Both the position numbers and the translations under genes were made by a program. A DNA stretch of 64,000 nucleotides. Source: CAWABB01 sp963780165 (GTDB lineage Bacteria; Bacteroidota; Ignavibacteria; UBA10030; UBA6906). Shown piece after piece: positions 44,856-53,107 of this stretch. Within the stretch, counting starts at the first letter, position 1. Every line of letters begins with the position of its first letter. The notes beneath the pieces were generated by a model. It was not told where the DNA came from. It worked only from the letters and a program-made list of their open reading frames with translations, and did no database searches. The stretch is from NCBI GenBank assembly GCA_963780165.1, contig CAWABB010000004.1:372001-436000 (forward strand), given 5' to 3'.

Positions 44856-45527
44856 ATGGACAATGCCGTGATTCACCGGGACGCAATCCTGCACCAGATC
44901 TCCACGAGCGGCGTGGTCGCGGTCATCCGGCTTTCGGATGTGCGCCGGCTCCGGAATATTCTCGCTGCAATCAGCTCGGGCGGGGTCCGCTGCCTCGAGA
45001 TTACGATGACAGTCCCCGGGGCGGTGAAGGTCATCGAAGAAGTGGCAGCTTCGGCTCCCCCGGGTGTCATCGTGGGGGCAGGAACTGTCACCGATGCCGC
45101 GACGGCGGAGGCGGTGATGGATGCCGGCGCCCGGTTCGTGGTGGGTCCGGTATTTAGCCGCCCTGTCGTTGAGGCCGTGAAGAGGCGGGGATGCGTGGCG
45201 ATCCCCGGGTGCTTTTCTCCAACCGAGATACTGACCGCCTGGAACGCGGGAGCGGATATCGTGAAGATCTTCCCCGCGACATCACTGGGACCCCGCTACA
45301 TCAAAGACCTGCACGGTCCGTTCCCGGATCTCCGGCTGATGCCCACGGGGGGGGTGTCACTGGAAAACGTAGGCCACTGGATCAAGGATGGCGCGTTTGC
45401 AGTGGGGGTCGGCACAGACCTTCTCGACAAGACCCTGATCCAGAACGAGGACTACGGGGGATTGGAGGATCGCGCCCGGCAGTTCATATCCGCCATCGAG
45501 GCTGCGAGAAACCGTCCGGCGACATGA
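44856..45527 (+). CDS. eda: KDPG/KHG aldolase
   Basis: 223-residue class I aldolase that splits 2-keto-3-deoxy-6-phosphogluconate to pyruvate and glyceraldehyde 3-phosphate. It shows VVAVIRLSDVRRL, catalytic Glu in RCLEITMTVPGA, VGAGTVTDAATAEAVMDAGA, FVVGPVFSRPVVEA, the Schiff-base Lys in IVKIFPATSLGPRYIKDL, and LMPTGGVSLENV. Its length is normal for the family. It is the common end point for both the KduI/KduD branch and the UxaC/UxaE branch if mannonate is dehydrated. The ribosome site is weak (GAAGAG) and the upstream gap is a pentanucleotide repeat. Confidence 0.93.
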   Translation: MDNAVIHRDAILHQISTSGVVAVIRLSDVRRLRNILAAISSGGVRCLEITMTVPGAVKVIEEVAASAPPGVIVGAGTVTDAATAEAVMDAGARFVVGPVFSRPVVEAVKRRGCVAIPGCFSPTEILTAWNAGADIVKIFPATSLGPRYIKDLHGPFPDLRLMPTGGVSLENVGHWIKDGAFAVGVGTDLLDKTLIQNEDYGGLEDRARQFISAIEAARNRPAT

Positions 45528-45603
45528 CTCCATGCCGTCCGGCCGGGTCCACGGGGTGGGAGTAGGTCGAAGTGGATTACGGAGAACAGGAGAGGAGAAC
45601 CAT

Positions 45604-46755
45604 ATGAGCCCGAGAATTCCTGCAGTACTGCTGCTGTTTGCAGTGATGGTGAGCGAACTCCCCGGCCAGTCACTCGACCTTCAGGTGGCCAACCTCTCGC
45701 CCATCCCGCGGCGCGGGGAAGTTGTCGCCATCCGGCTCGATAACCTGAAGCAGCTGCTCCCGTCACTGGATCCCGCTCGAATTCTGATCCTGCAGCGTGA
45801 CGGCGTCACCCGGGCTACGTCTCAACTCACCGACACGGAGATCCTTTTCTCGGCGGATTGTGAAGCAAACGGCGTGCGCACGTACGTCATCCGTCAGGAG
45901 GTGGACACTGCGAAGCCGGGCCAGAGCGCGGTCGACGGCCGGTATGTGCTCCCGCGGTGCGACTATGCGTGGGAGAACGACCGGATTGCATTCAGGATGT
46001 ACGGGTCTCTGCTGGCCGGAGACGTTCGCAACGGGATCGATGTGTGGACCAAGCGCGTTCGCTCGCTCATTGTGGAGAAATGGTACCGGGAGAGCGAAGG
46101 GAGCCCGCCGGGGAAGGACACCTACCACATCGATCGGGGCGAGGGCGCTGATTTCTTCAGCGTCGGCCGATCGCTCGGAGCCGGGGGATCGGGTCTCTGG
46201 CATAACGAGAGGCTGTACCAGCCCGGGGTGTTCTCGTCCTGGAAAACGCTCTCCAACGGTCCGCTCCGCGCCAGCTTTGAGCTCACCTATGACAGTGTCC
46301 GGGTGGAGGGTACGGTGTACAGGGAAACAAGGCGCATCACGCTGGATGCCGGGGAAAACCTCTGTTCGATTTCTGTGACGTATGAGGGACCGCGGTCCGG
46401 AGGACCTCTCCAGTTTGCCCTGGGGCTCGTGAAGCGGAGGGACACGAAGCTCACGAAGGACGCGGGAACTCACCGGATGAGTCTCTGGGGACCGACGAAT
46501 GCCGACCCCGCGAATGGCGAACTTGGAACGGCGGTCATGATTCCCCCTGATGCATTCGTGGGGTTTGCGGAGGACAGTACCCAGTACCTGCTGATCGGCA
46601 AGGGAACGACCGGCGTCCCGCACACCTACTATGCGGGCGCGGGATGGACCCGCAGCGGGGACTTCGCCTCGGAACAGGATTGGCAAGAATACCTCTCCCG
46701 GTTTGCGGCCCGCCGTCAGGAGCCGTTGGGAGTGAGGGTCACTGCCGGAAGGTAG
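45604..46755 (+). CDS. Exported DUF4861-like protein
   Basis: 383 residues from ATG 45604, which has a strong GGAGAGGAGAA site and opens a signal peptide (RIPAVLLLFAVMVSELPGQ). Features: VANLSPIPRRGEVVAIRLDNL, LPRCDYAWENDRIAFRMYG, DVWTKRVRSLIVEKWYRE, YHIDRGEGADFFSVGRSLGAGG, and YYAGAGWTRSGDFASEQDWQEYL near the end. This matches the DUF4861 family that recurs in Bacteroidota pectin and uronate loci. The conserved Asp/Glu/Tyr and Arg-rich strands look like a galactose-mutarotase-type beta-sandwich that could bind or cleave a uronide. Biochemical role is not established to my knowledge. It sits between eda and kduI. Confidence 0.72.
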   Translation: MSPRIPAVLLLFAVMVSELPGQSLDLQVANLSPIPRRGEVVAIRLDNLKQLLPSLDPARILILQRDGVTRATSQLTDTEILFSADCEANGVRTYVIRQEVDTAKPGQSAVDGRYVLPRCDYAWENDRIAFRMYGSLLAGDVRNGIDVWTKRVRSLIVEKWYRESEGSPPGKDTYHIDRGEGADFFSVGRSLGAGGSGLWHNERLYQPGVFSSWKTLSNGPLRASFELTYDSVRVEGTVYRETRRITLDAGENLCSISVTYEGPRSGGPLQFALGLVKRRDTKLTKDAGTHRMSLWGPTNADPANGELGTAVMIPPDAFVGFAEDSTQYLLIGKGTTGVPHTYYAGAGWTRSGDFASEQDWQEYLSRFAARRQEPLGVRVTAGR

Positions 46756-46821
46756 CCGTCGCGTAGCGCGAGGCCGACCGGGCGACCCTACGGAAGTGGA
46801 TCGAGGAATACCGGAGGATCA

Positions 46822-47655
46822 ATGGAGATTCGATACTCGCCTGACCCCGTGACATTCGAGCGTATGACGACGGATGAGCTGCGGGCACATTTTCTGGTTG
46901 ACTCACTGTTTGCCCGCGACGCCCTGCCCATGGTATACTCCGACGTCGACAGGTCCATCACAGGCTCTGCCGTCCCGGTGAGCGGCGAGCTGAGGCTGGC
47001 CGGGAACAAGAAAGAACTGGCCGCGGAGTACTTCCTTGAGCGACGAGAGCTGGGAATCATCAACATCGGGGGGGAAGGGACCGTCACGACCGACGAGCAT
47101 GTGCACTTGCTCGGCCCAAAGGATGGGCTATACGTCGGCCGGGGCACGAAAGAGGTCCGCTTTGCGAGCCGGGATCCCAACTCCCCGGCACGATTCTACT
47201 TTGTAAGCTATCCCGCTCACGCGGCGTATCCCACCATTCGGGTAACCCACTCCGAAGCCGAGCCTAAGAGGCTGGGCGCTTCAGCGGACGCAAACCTGAG
47301 AACCATCTTCAAGTATTTCCGTCCGCCCGCCGTGCGGACCTGCCAGCTGGTGATGGGCCTGACCGAACTGGAGGAAGGCTCTGTGTGGAACACGATGCCT
47401 GTCCATACGCATCAGCGCCGGTCCGAAATCTACATGTACTTTAACGTCCGTGACGACGCTCTTGTCATGCACCTCCTCGGGCGTCCCGCCGGCACGAAGC
47501 ACATCATCGTCCGTGGAGGCCAGGCCGTGATATCTCCCAGCTGGTCGATCCACTCGGGTGTCGGAACGAAGAACTACTCTTTTATATGGGCGATGGGCGG
47601 TGAGAATCAGGAATTCGAGGATATGGACTGGGTGGCCATGGAGCACCTCCGGTAA
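46822..47655 (+). CDS. kduI: 5-dehydro-4-deoxy-D-glucuronate isomerase
   Basis: 277-residue cupin enzyme that converts the unsaturated uronate product (DKI) to 2,5-diketo-3-deoxygluconate, the KduD substrate. The sequence opens with EIRYSPDPVTFERMTTDELR and has the metal-binding region MPVHTHQRRSEIYMYF with His and Glu ligands, and SWSIHSGVGTKNYSFIWAMGGEN, all typical of KduI. The length equals the family norm (about 278). A GGAGG site lies 6 bases before the ATG. The pectate lyase gene overlaps its end, so lyase production and processing of the lyase product are coupled. Confidence 0.96.
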   Translation: MEIRYSPDPVTFERMTTDELRAHFLVDSLFARDALPMVYSDVDRSITGSAVPVSGELRLAGNKKELAAEYFLERRELGIINIGGEGTVTTDEHVHLLGPKDGLYVGRGTKEVRFASRDPNSPARFYFVSYPAHAAYPTIRVTHSEAEPKRLGASADANLRTIFKYFRPPAVRTCQLVMGLTELEEGSVWNTMPVHTHQRRSEIYMYFNVRDDALVMHLLGRPAGTKHIIVRGGQAVISPSWSIHSGVGTKNYSFIWAMGGENQEFEDMDWVAMEHLR

Positions 47656-48850
47656 GCGGTCGTCTTTTCGATCCCTTTTTCTGGCGGGTTTGCTCGCCGC
47701 CGCTGTTGCGGTCGGTGGCCCGGGATGTTCCGGGAATCTCCCGGGGCAATCCTCCGGAGCCTGGACGGTCGACGACACTCAATTTCGGACCAGCGCGCGC
47801 CACTGGTACGGGGATGAGGAAGAGGAGAAGATCATCAGGCCGCTCCCATCACAGGCCCGGTACGACCTGTCGGACGGAGTTGCGATCGCGGACAACGTTC
47901 TTCTCTTTCAGAAGGAGAACGGAGGGTGGCCGAAGAACCACGATATGCGTGCGGTGCTGACAGAGGACCAGCGAAAGTCGGTGGCGGCATCCAGGTCCGC
48001 CGTGAACACGACATTCGACAATGGGGCGACATATTCACACGTGAGCTTTCTTGCGGAAGCGCAACTTCGGACGGGGGAATCGCGCTTCCGGGACGCGTGT
48101 CTGCGCGGCATCGATTTCATGCTGGCCGCTCAGAACAGGAACGGAGGATGGCCCCAGTTCTATCCGGATACGGGGGGGTACAGGCGGTTCATCACGTTCA
48201 ATGACGGCGCGATGATCGGTGTCATGGCGGTGTTGCTCCGCATTGAGCACGGGGATTCCGCGTTCGCCTTTGTTGACGAAGAGCGGAGGGACCGCGTGCG
48301 TGCGTCGCTGGCTCGCGGCGTAGATTGTATTCTTCGATGCCAGGTGGTGCAGGACGGACGGCCGACCGTCTGGTGCCAGCAACATGACGATCGGGACTAT
48401 CGCCCTCGCGGGGCTCGCACGTACGAGCCGGCGGCGCTTGCCAGCGTGGAGAGCGCTGAGATTGTAGGCTTCCTGATGCGCATCGAGAGGCCGGACGCAG
48501 GTGTAGCTGCTGCCATCAGGGATGCCGCTGAGTGGCTTGACGGATCGGCGATTCGCGGGATCAGGGTGGAAACCGTCAAGGCGCCGACCGTCCAGTACCA
48601 GCACCACACGTCCAGCGAAGATGTTGTTGTCGTCGCGGATCCCGAAGCGGGCCCTCTCTGGGCAAGATACTACGAGCTTGGAACCAACAGACCGCTGTTC
48701 TGCAACCGGGATGGCCGCATGGTGTACTCTCTTGAGGAAGTCGACAGGGAGCGTCGGACGGGGTACGCCTGGTATTCGGGGGCGCCTCAGGCGATCCTTG
48801 CCGGGTACTCGGCGTGGGTTGCTCGGTCCGGAAGAGGCGACCGGCCCTAG
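47600..48850 (+). CDS. PL10 pectate lyase lipoprotein
   Basis: About 416 residues. It cleaves de-esterified polygalacturonate by beta-elimination, giving unsaturated ends for GH105 and KduI. Family features: DGVAIADNVLLFQKENGGWPKNHDM, TTFDNGATYSHVSFLAEA, AAQNRNGGWPQFYPDTGGYRRFITFNDGAMIGVM, VWCQQHDDRDYRPRGARTYEPAALAS and GYAWYSGAPQAILAGY. The lipobox Cys is in AVGGPGC, so it is probably a membrane-anchored lipoprotein. No ATG fits well: the frame has GTG at 47600 (56-base overlap with kduI) and GTG at 47558. The leader before FRSLFLAGLLAAAVAV is unusually long either way, so the start is uncertain. A terminator follows. Confidence 0.88.
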   Translation: MRIRNSRIWTGWPWSTSGKRSSFRSLFLAGLLAAAVAVGGPGCSGNLPGQSSGAWTVDDTQFRTSARHWYGDEEEEKIIRPLPSQARYDLSDGVAIADNVLLFQKENGGWPKNHDMRAVLTEDQRKSVAASRSAVNTTFDNGATYSHVSFLAEAQLRTGESRFRDACLRGIDFMLAAQNRNGGWPQFYPDTGGYRRFITFNDGAMIGVMAVLLRIEHGDSAFAFVDEERRDRVRASLARGVDCILRCQVVQDGRPTVWCQQHDDRDYRPRGARTYEPAALASVESAEIVGFLMRIERPDAGVAAAIRDAAEWLDGSAIRGIRVETVKAPTVQYQHHTSSEDVVVVADPEAGPLWARYYELGTNRPLFCNRDGRMVYSLEEVDRERRTGYAWYSGAPQAILAGYSAWVARSGRGDRP

Positions 48851-48895
48851 GCAGGCCTGGTCTTCATCGCCCCGATGCCGAGGAAAGACGCACCT

Positions 48896-48925
48896 GGGGT
48901 GACAGGCGCATTCCCCGGTTTTTTT
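48896..48925 (+). terminator. Probable rho-independent terminator of the pectin operon
   Basis: GGGGTG ... CATTCCCC forms a short stem with a small bulge, followed after GG by seven T residues (48919-48925), about 45 bases after the pectate lyase stop. It lies immediately before the xylA promoter, separating the two units. Confidence 0.6.
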
Positions 48926-48946
48926 AGGGCCGAATCCACTTTTCTA

Positions 48947-48975
48947 TTGACAGAAGGGAAAAATCTCACTAGTAT
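48947..48975 (+). promoter_or_regulatory. Sigma-70-like promoter of xylA
   Basis: TTGACA (48947-48952) and TAGTAT (48970-48975) with a 17-base spacer. About 123 bases upstream of the xylA start codon, followed at once by a LacI-type operator. Confidence 0.7.
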
Positions 48976-48987
48976 TGAATCGGTTCA
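48976..48987. promoter_or_regulatory. LacI-type operator at the xylA transcription start
   Basis: TGAATCGGTTCA is a 12-bp palindrome with a central CG and one imperfect pair, the classic LacI/GalR operator form. It abuts the -10 box, so a bound repressor would block initiation. The only LacI-family gene in the window is at 25661; a separate xylose regulator elsewhere is equally possible. Confidence 0.6.
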
Positions 48988-49098
48988 GAGGACATTGAAT
49001 TGATACAACAGTCAATTAACTCTGCAACCGATGATTGGACTATCTTTCCCCGCCGGCATATCAGAGACTCTGCGTAGGTACAAAAGCGAGGGTTCTCG

Positions 49099-50418
49099 AT
49101 GACTCACACCTTCTTTCCGCACGTCAAGGAGACCATTCCTTTCGAGGGAAAGGATTCGAGAACCCCGCTTGCTTTCAAGTACTATGATAAAGCGCGCCGT
49201 GTCGGCAACAAGACCATGGGTGAGCACTTACGATTTTCGGTCGCCTACTGGCATACGCTGATGGGGACAGGCTCCGACATGTTCGGCGGCCCGAGTTTTC
49301 AACGGGAGTGGCACAGAGCGTCGGATCCGATGGACCGCGCGAGGCAGACGATGGACGCGGCGTTTGAGTTCGTCCAGAAGCTGGGAGTCGACTTCTACTG
49401 TTTCCACGATCGTGACATTGCCCCCGAGGGAGGTAACTTCTCTGAGACGTCCAGAAACCTGGAGACGATCGTCCAGTACGCGGCGGGTTTGCAGAAGTCG
49501 ACCGGCATCAAGCCGCTCTGGGGGACCGCCAACCTTTTCAGCAATTCCATCTACTCGCAGGGTGCCGCCACCAGCCCGAACGCGCACGTGATGGCACATG
49601 CCGCCGCTCAAGTCAAGCATGCGATCGACGCCACCCAGGTCCTCGGCGGCGAGAACTACGTGTTCTGGGGCGGCCGCGAAGGCTACGAGACACTCCTGAA
49701 TACCGATCTGAAGCGTGAACAGGAGCAGATGGCGCGATTCCTCGACATGGCTGTCGACTACAAACGGAAGATCGGGTTCAAAGGTCAATTCCTCATCGAA
49801 CCCAAACCTGCGGAACCGACAAAGCACCAGTACGATGCGACAGCCGCGACCACGCTTTACTTCCTGCAGCGCTTCGATCTCCTCGACCATTTCAAGCTGA
49901 ACATCGAAGCGAACCATGCGACACTCGCGGGGCACACATTCGAACATGAACTCGCCGTGGCCTCGGCGGCGGGGAAGCTCGGAAGCGTGGACGCCAATCG
50001 CGGCGATCTGCTCCTGGGGTGGGATACCGATCAGTTTCCGACCGATATCTACAGCACCACGCTGGCCATGATGATCATTCTTGCCCAGGATGGCCTCGCC
50101 ACCGGCGGATTGAATTTCGACGCCAAGGTGCGGAGAAGTTCGACCGATCCCCTCGACCTCTTTCACGCCCACATCGGTGGGATGGACGCTTTCGCGCGGG
50201 GACTCCTGATAGCGCAGAGGCTTCGGGATGACGGGAGCTTCAGTTCGTTTATCGCGGAGCGATACAGCAGTTTCAACACGGGGGTCGGCGCCAGCATCAT
50301 GTCAGAGGCGGCAGACCTCGAGAGCTTGAATGCCTGGACCATGACTCACGACAGGCCCGCGCTGCACAGCGGGCGCCAGGAAATGCTTGAGAATATTCTG
50401 AATTCGTATTTCGTCTGA
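49099..50418 (+). CDS. xylA: Xylose isomerase
   Basis: 439-residue class II (long) xylose isomerase converting D-xylose to D-xylulose in the cytoplasm. Motifs: FHDRDIAPEGGNFSET with catalytic His, ENYVFWGGREGYETLLNT, GQFLIEPKPAEPTKHQYD with metal-binding Glu, IEANHATLAGHTFEHEL, DANRGDLLLGWDTDQFPTD and GGLNFDAKVRR. A GAGG site precedes the ATG. Promoter and LacI operator lie upstream. Xylulokinase is not in the window. A GH3 gene without a leader follows, which suggests intracellular breakdown of imported xylo-oligosaccharides, such as side chains of xylogalacturonan or xylan. Confidence 0.96.
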   Translation: MTHTFFPHVKETIPFEGKDSRTPLAFKYYDKARRVGNKTMGEHLRFSVAYWHTLMGTGSDMFGGPSFQREWHRASDPMDRARQTMDAAFEFVQKLGVDFYCFHDRDIAPEGGNFSETSRNLETIVQYAAGLQKSTGIKPLWGTANLFSNSIYSQGAATSPNAHVMAHAAAQVKHAIDATQVLGGENYVFWGGREGYETLLNTDLKREQEQMARFLDMAVDYKRKIGFKGQFLIEPKPAEPTKHQYDATAATTLYFLQRFDLLDHFKLNIEANHATLAGHTFEHELAVASAAGKLGSVDANRGDLLLGWDTDQFPTDIYSTTLAMMIILAQDGLATGGLNFDAKVRRSSTDPLDLFHAHIGGMDAFARGLLIAQRLRDDGSFSSFIAERYSSFNTGVGASIMSEAADLESLNAWTMTHDRPALHSGRQEMLENILNSYFV

Positions 50419-50501
50419 CGTTGGATCCGGGCTGCACTCGGATCACCGACCGTCCCAACTGCTCTGCTTTTCCGACGCTGTTTTCGAATGGCAGGCTACC
50501 C

Positions 50502-52841
50502 ATGACTGACAATCCATCAGTACCATCATCATTGGAACCGGAAGTTCTGCCAGACTACAGGAATGCAAGTCTGGCAATTGAGTGCCGCGTAGCCGATCTC
50601 CTGAGCCTCATGACGCTCGAAGAGAAGGTCGCGCAGATGCTCTGCGTCTGGAATCAGAAGACAAGTTTGTTGCTGGAGGAGAAGGGCTCCGTGGACGTTC
50701 AGAAACTCCGGGAGCATTGCAGATACGGCCTCGGACAGATTGCTCGTCTGAGCGATACCGCGGGGGGTCAGACTCCCGCGGACATGGCCCTCATGGCGAA
50801 CACGCTTCAGCGTTTCTTTGTCGAAGAAACCCGCCTCGGGATCCCGGTCATCTTCCACGAGGAATGCCTGCATGGTCTCGCCGGCCCTCAGGCGACGAGC
50901 TATCCCCAGCCGATCGGCCTTGCGTCCACATTCAATCCAGAGCTCGTAGAAGAGATGTACGCCGCGATTGCCGAGGATACACGGTTACGAGGCGCTCATC
51001 AGGCGTTGACCCCCGTTGCTGATGTGGCCCGGGACCCACGCTGGGGACGCGTTGAGGAAACATTCGGGGAGGACCCCTTCCTCGTTAGCCGCATGGCAAT
51101 CGCCGCAGTCTCAGGATTTCAGGGGGATAGGACCTTCACCGATAAACGCCGGGTGGTCGCAACGCTGAAGCACTTCGCAGCGCACAGTCAACCTGAATCC
51201 GGGATGAACTGCGGCCCGATCTCCGTCGGTGAACGAGAGTTGCGCGACATATTCCTGTATCCCTTCAGAGAGGCAATCCAGAAGGCCAGGGCGCTCAGCG
51301 TCATGGCGTCGTACAATGAGATCGATGGGGTCCCGTCGCACGCGAACCGATGGCTGCTTCAGGACGTCCTCCGGGGTGAGTGGGGCTTCGACGGAGTTGT
51401 CGTCTCGGACTACTATGCAATCGCTGAATTGCACAGGCGGGATGAGGCTGTCAGTCACGGCGTGGCAAAGGACAAGCTGGATGCCGCACTGCTGGCGGTC
51501 GAGGCCGGAGTGAGTATTGAGTTTCCGGATCCGGACTGCTATCCACATCTGGTCCAGCTCGTCCAGCGGGGCGTCCTGGACGAACGGGCTCTGGATCGAC
51601 TCATAGCCCCCTTGTTAGCACTCAAATTCCGGCTCGGGCTCTTTGAGGATCCATATGTCGACGTCAATCCCGTCCATCACGAGCGCTTGCTCGATCGGGA
51701 TCGCGGGCTGGCGTTGCGCACGGCCCACGAGACGATTGTGCTCCTGAAAAACGAGGACTCCCTGTTGCCACTTGATGTCACGAAGCGTCGCACAATTGCG
51801 GTGATCGGACCCAATGCCGACCGCAAGATGCTGGGAGGATACAGCGGGGTTCCGAAGTACTGCTCCTCCGTGCTGCAGGGCATCAGGGAGAAGGTGGGCG
51901 ACCGCGGGACAGTACTGTTCAGCGAAGGGTGTCAGATTACCCGCGGCGGGTCGTGGAAGGAAGATACTGTAACGCCATCCGATCCGGAAGCCGACCGACG
52001 AGGGATTGCGGAAGCGGTCGCCACGGCTGAACAGTCCGACATCGTGATTCTGGCGATCGGTGAGAACGAACAAACGTCACGGGAGGCGTGGAGCAAAACC
52101 CATCTCGGCGACCGGGCCAGCCTCGATTTGATTGGTGCTCAGAACGCGCTGGTACGGGCGGTGCTCAGGACAGGGAAACCGGTTGTTGTCCTCCTCTTCA
52201 ATGGGCGGCCTAATTCCATTGCCTACATCAGCGACCATGTACCGGCGATTCTGGAATGCTGGTATCTCGGGCAGGAAACGGGGAGGGCCGTCGCAGATGT
52301 TTTGTTCGGGGACTGGAATCCATCCGGGAGGCTGCCGATATCGCTGCCACGAAGCGTTGGCCACATCCCGTGCTACTACAATTATAAGCCATCTGGCCGC
52401 CGCGGGTATCTCTTCGACGACGTTACACCCCTCTATCCCTTTGGATACGGGCTGAGCTACACATCATTCGAGCTCTCCAATATCCGTCTCGAGAAGTCGG
52501 TGATCACTGCGGATGAGTCGACGCGCGTCTTGGTCGACGTGCGGAATACCGGCGACCGGGCCGGCCAGGAGGTTGTCCAGCTCTACATTCGCGATGTCGT
52601 GAGCTCGGCGACGCGGCCAGTCAAAGAATTGAAGGGTTTCAGAAAGATTCATCTGGAATCGAACGCATCGGAAACAGTAGTGCTGTCCATCGGGCCCGAC
52701 CAATTGTCGTTCACGGGTATTCGCGGGGAGTGGGCTGTTGAGCCGGGGGAATTCGAGATCATGGTCGGCCAATCATCGCGGGATCAGGACTTGAAGACGG
52801 TGAGATTGACCGTCTCTGAGGCGCATGTTGAACGACGCTGA
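50502..52841 (+). CDS. Cytoplasmic-type GH3 beta-xylosidase/beta-glucosidase
   Basis: 779 residues from ATG 50502; an in-frame TTG at 50421 would add 27 residues and is less likely. No signal peptide is seen (MTDNPSVPSSLEPEVLPDYR), unlike the GH3 lipoprotein at 348, so it probably acts in the cytoplasm. It has MTLEEKVAQML, PVADVARDPRWGRVEETFGEDPFL, ATLKHFAAHSQPESG, the nucleophile Asp in FDGVVVSDYYAI, the alpha/beta domain (VVLLFNGRPNS), and a C-terminal FnIII domain (PFGYGLSYTSFELSNI, GQEVVQLYIRDVVSS). The SDYYAI pattern is common in beta-xylosidases. It is 83 bases after xylA and probably co-transcribed. Confidence 0.9.
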   Translation: MTDNPSVPSSLEPEVLPDYRNASLAIECRVADLLSLMTLEEKVAQMLCVWNQKTSLLLEEKGSVDVQKLREHCRYGLGQIARLSDTAGGQTPADMALMANTLQRFFVEETRLGIPVIFHEECLHGLAGPQATSYPQPIGLASTFNPELVEEMYAAIAEDTRLRGAHQALTPVADVARDPRWGRVEETFGEDPFLVSRMAIAAVSGFQGDRTFTDKRRVVATLKHFAAHSQPESGMNCGPISVGERELRDIFLYPFREAIQKARALSVMASYNEIDGVPSHANRWLLQDVLRGEWGFDGVVVSDYYAIAELHRRDEAVSHGVAKDKLDAALLAVEAGVSIEFPDPDCYPHLVQLVQRGVLDERALDRLIAPLLALKFRLGLFEDPYVDVNPVHHERLLDRDRGLALRTAHETIVLLKNEDSLLPLDVTKRRTIAVIGPNADRKMLGGYSGVPKYCSSVLQGIREKVGDRGTVLFSEGCQITRGGSWKEDTVTPSDPEADRRGIAEAVATAEQSDIVILAIGENEQTSREAWSKTHLGDRASLDLIGAQNALVRAVLRTGKPVVVLLFNGRPNSIAYISDHVPAILECWYLGQETGRAVADVLFGDWNPSGRLPISLPRSVGHIPCYYNYKPSGRRGYLFDDVTPLYPFGYGLSYTSFELSNIRLEKSVITADESTRVLVDVRNTGDRAGQEVVQLYIRDVVSSATRPVKELKGFRKIHLESNASETVVLSIGPDQLSFTGIRGEWAVEPGEFEIMVGQSSRDQDLKTVRLTVSEAHVERR

Positions 52842-52881
52842 GCATTCGCGTGGTCTGGCTCATGAGACCATGGTGCCGCAC

Positions 52882-53040
52882 GGAATCCAGTGGCGCATGG
52901 GAGATGATGCCAGTGTGCTCTCCAGTGACGGATGCACGATCGCCGCAGGCGGTGCCTGGGGCGAAGAGAGTGTGATCCTGCCGGATACGGACGAGGGCCG
53001 TCAGTCGATCGTCCGTGCAGTCCATCCGCGACAAGCATGA
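52882..53040 (+). pseudogene. Relic of a second GH3 gene
   Basis: The short frame reads GIQWRMGDDASVLSSDGC, TIAAGGAWGEESVILPDTDE and GRQSIVRAV. This parallels an internal part of the intact GH3 upstream: GIREKVGDRGTVLFSEGC, QITRGGSWKEDTVTPSDPEA and RRGIAEAV (about residues 460-510). Nothing before or after it in this gap resembles GH3. It appears to be the surviving middle of a deleted or recombined paralogue, left between the xylA-GH3 unit and the next receptor gene. A 71-codon open frame (52825-53040) covers it but overlaps the GH3 stop and is unlikely to be expressed. Confidence 0.6.
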
Positions 53041-53107
53041 TAGCGGGGATATTCAGGATACGTGTCTCACGATTTCCTCATTCCACAATCAACTGATAGG
53101 ACTCATC

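Noticed and set aside
44507..44894. Minus-strand open frames with LYCTVLYCTV repeats
   Set aside because: They are translations of the pentanucleotide repeat and extend into kdgK and eda in antisense.
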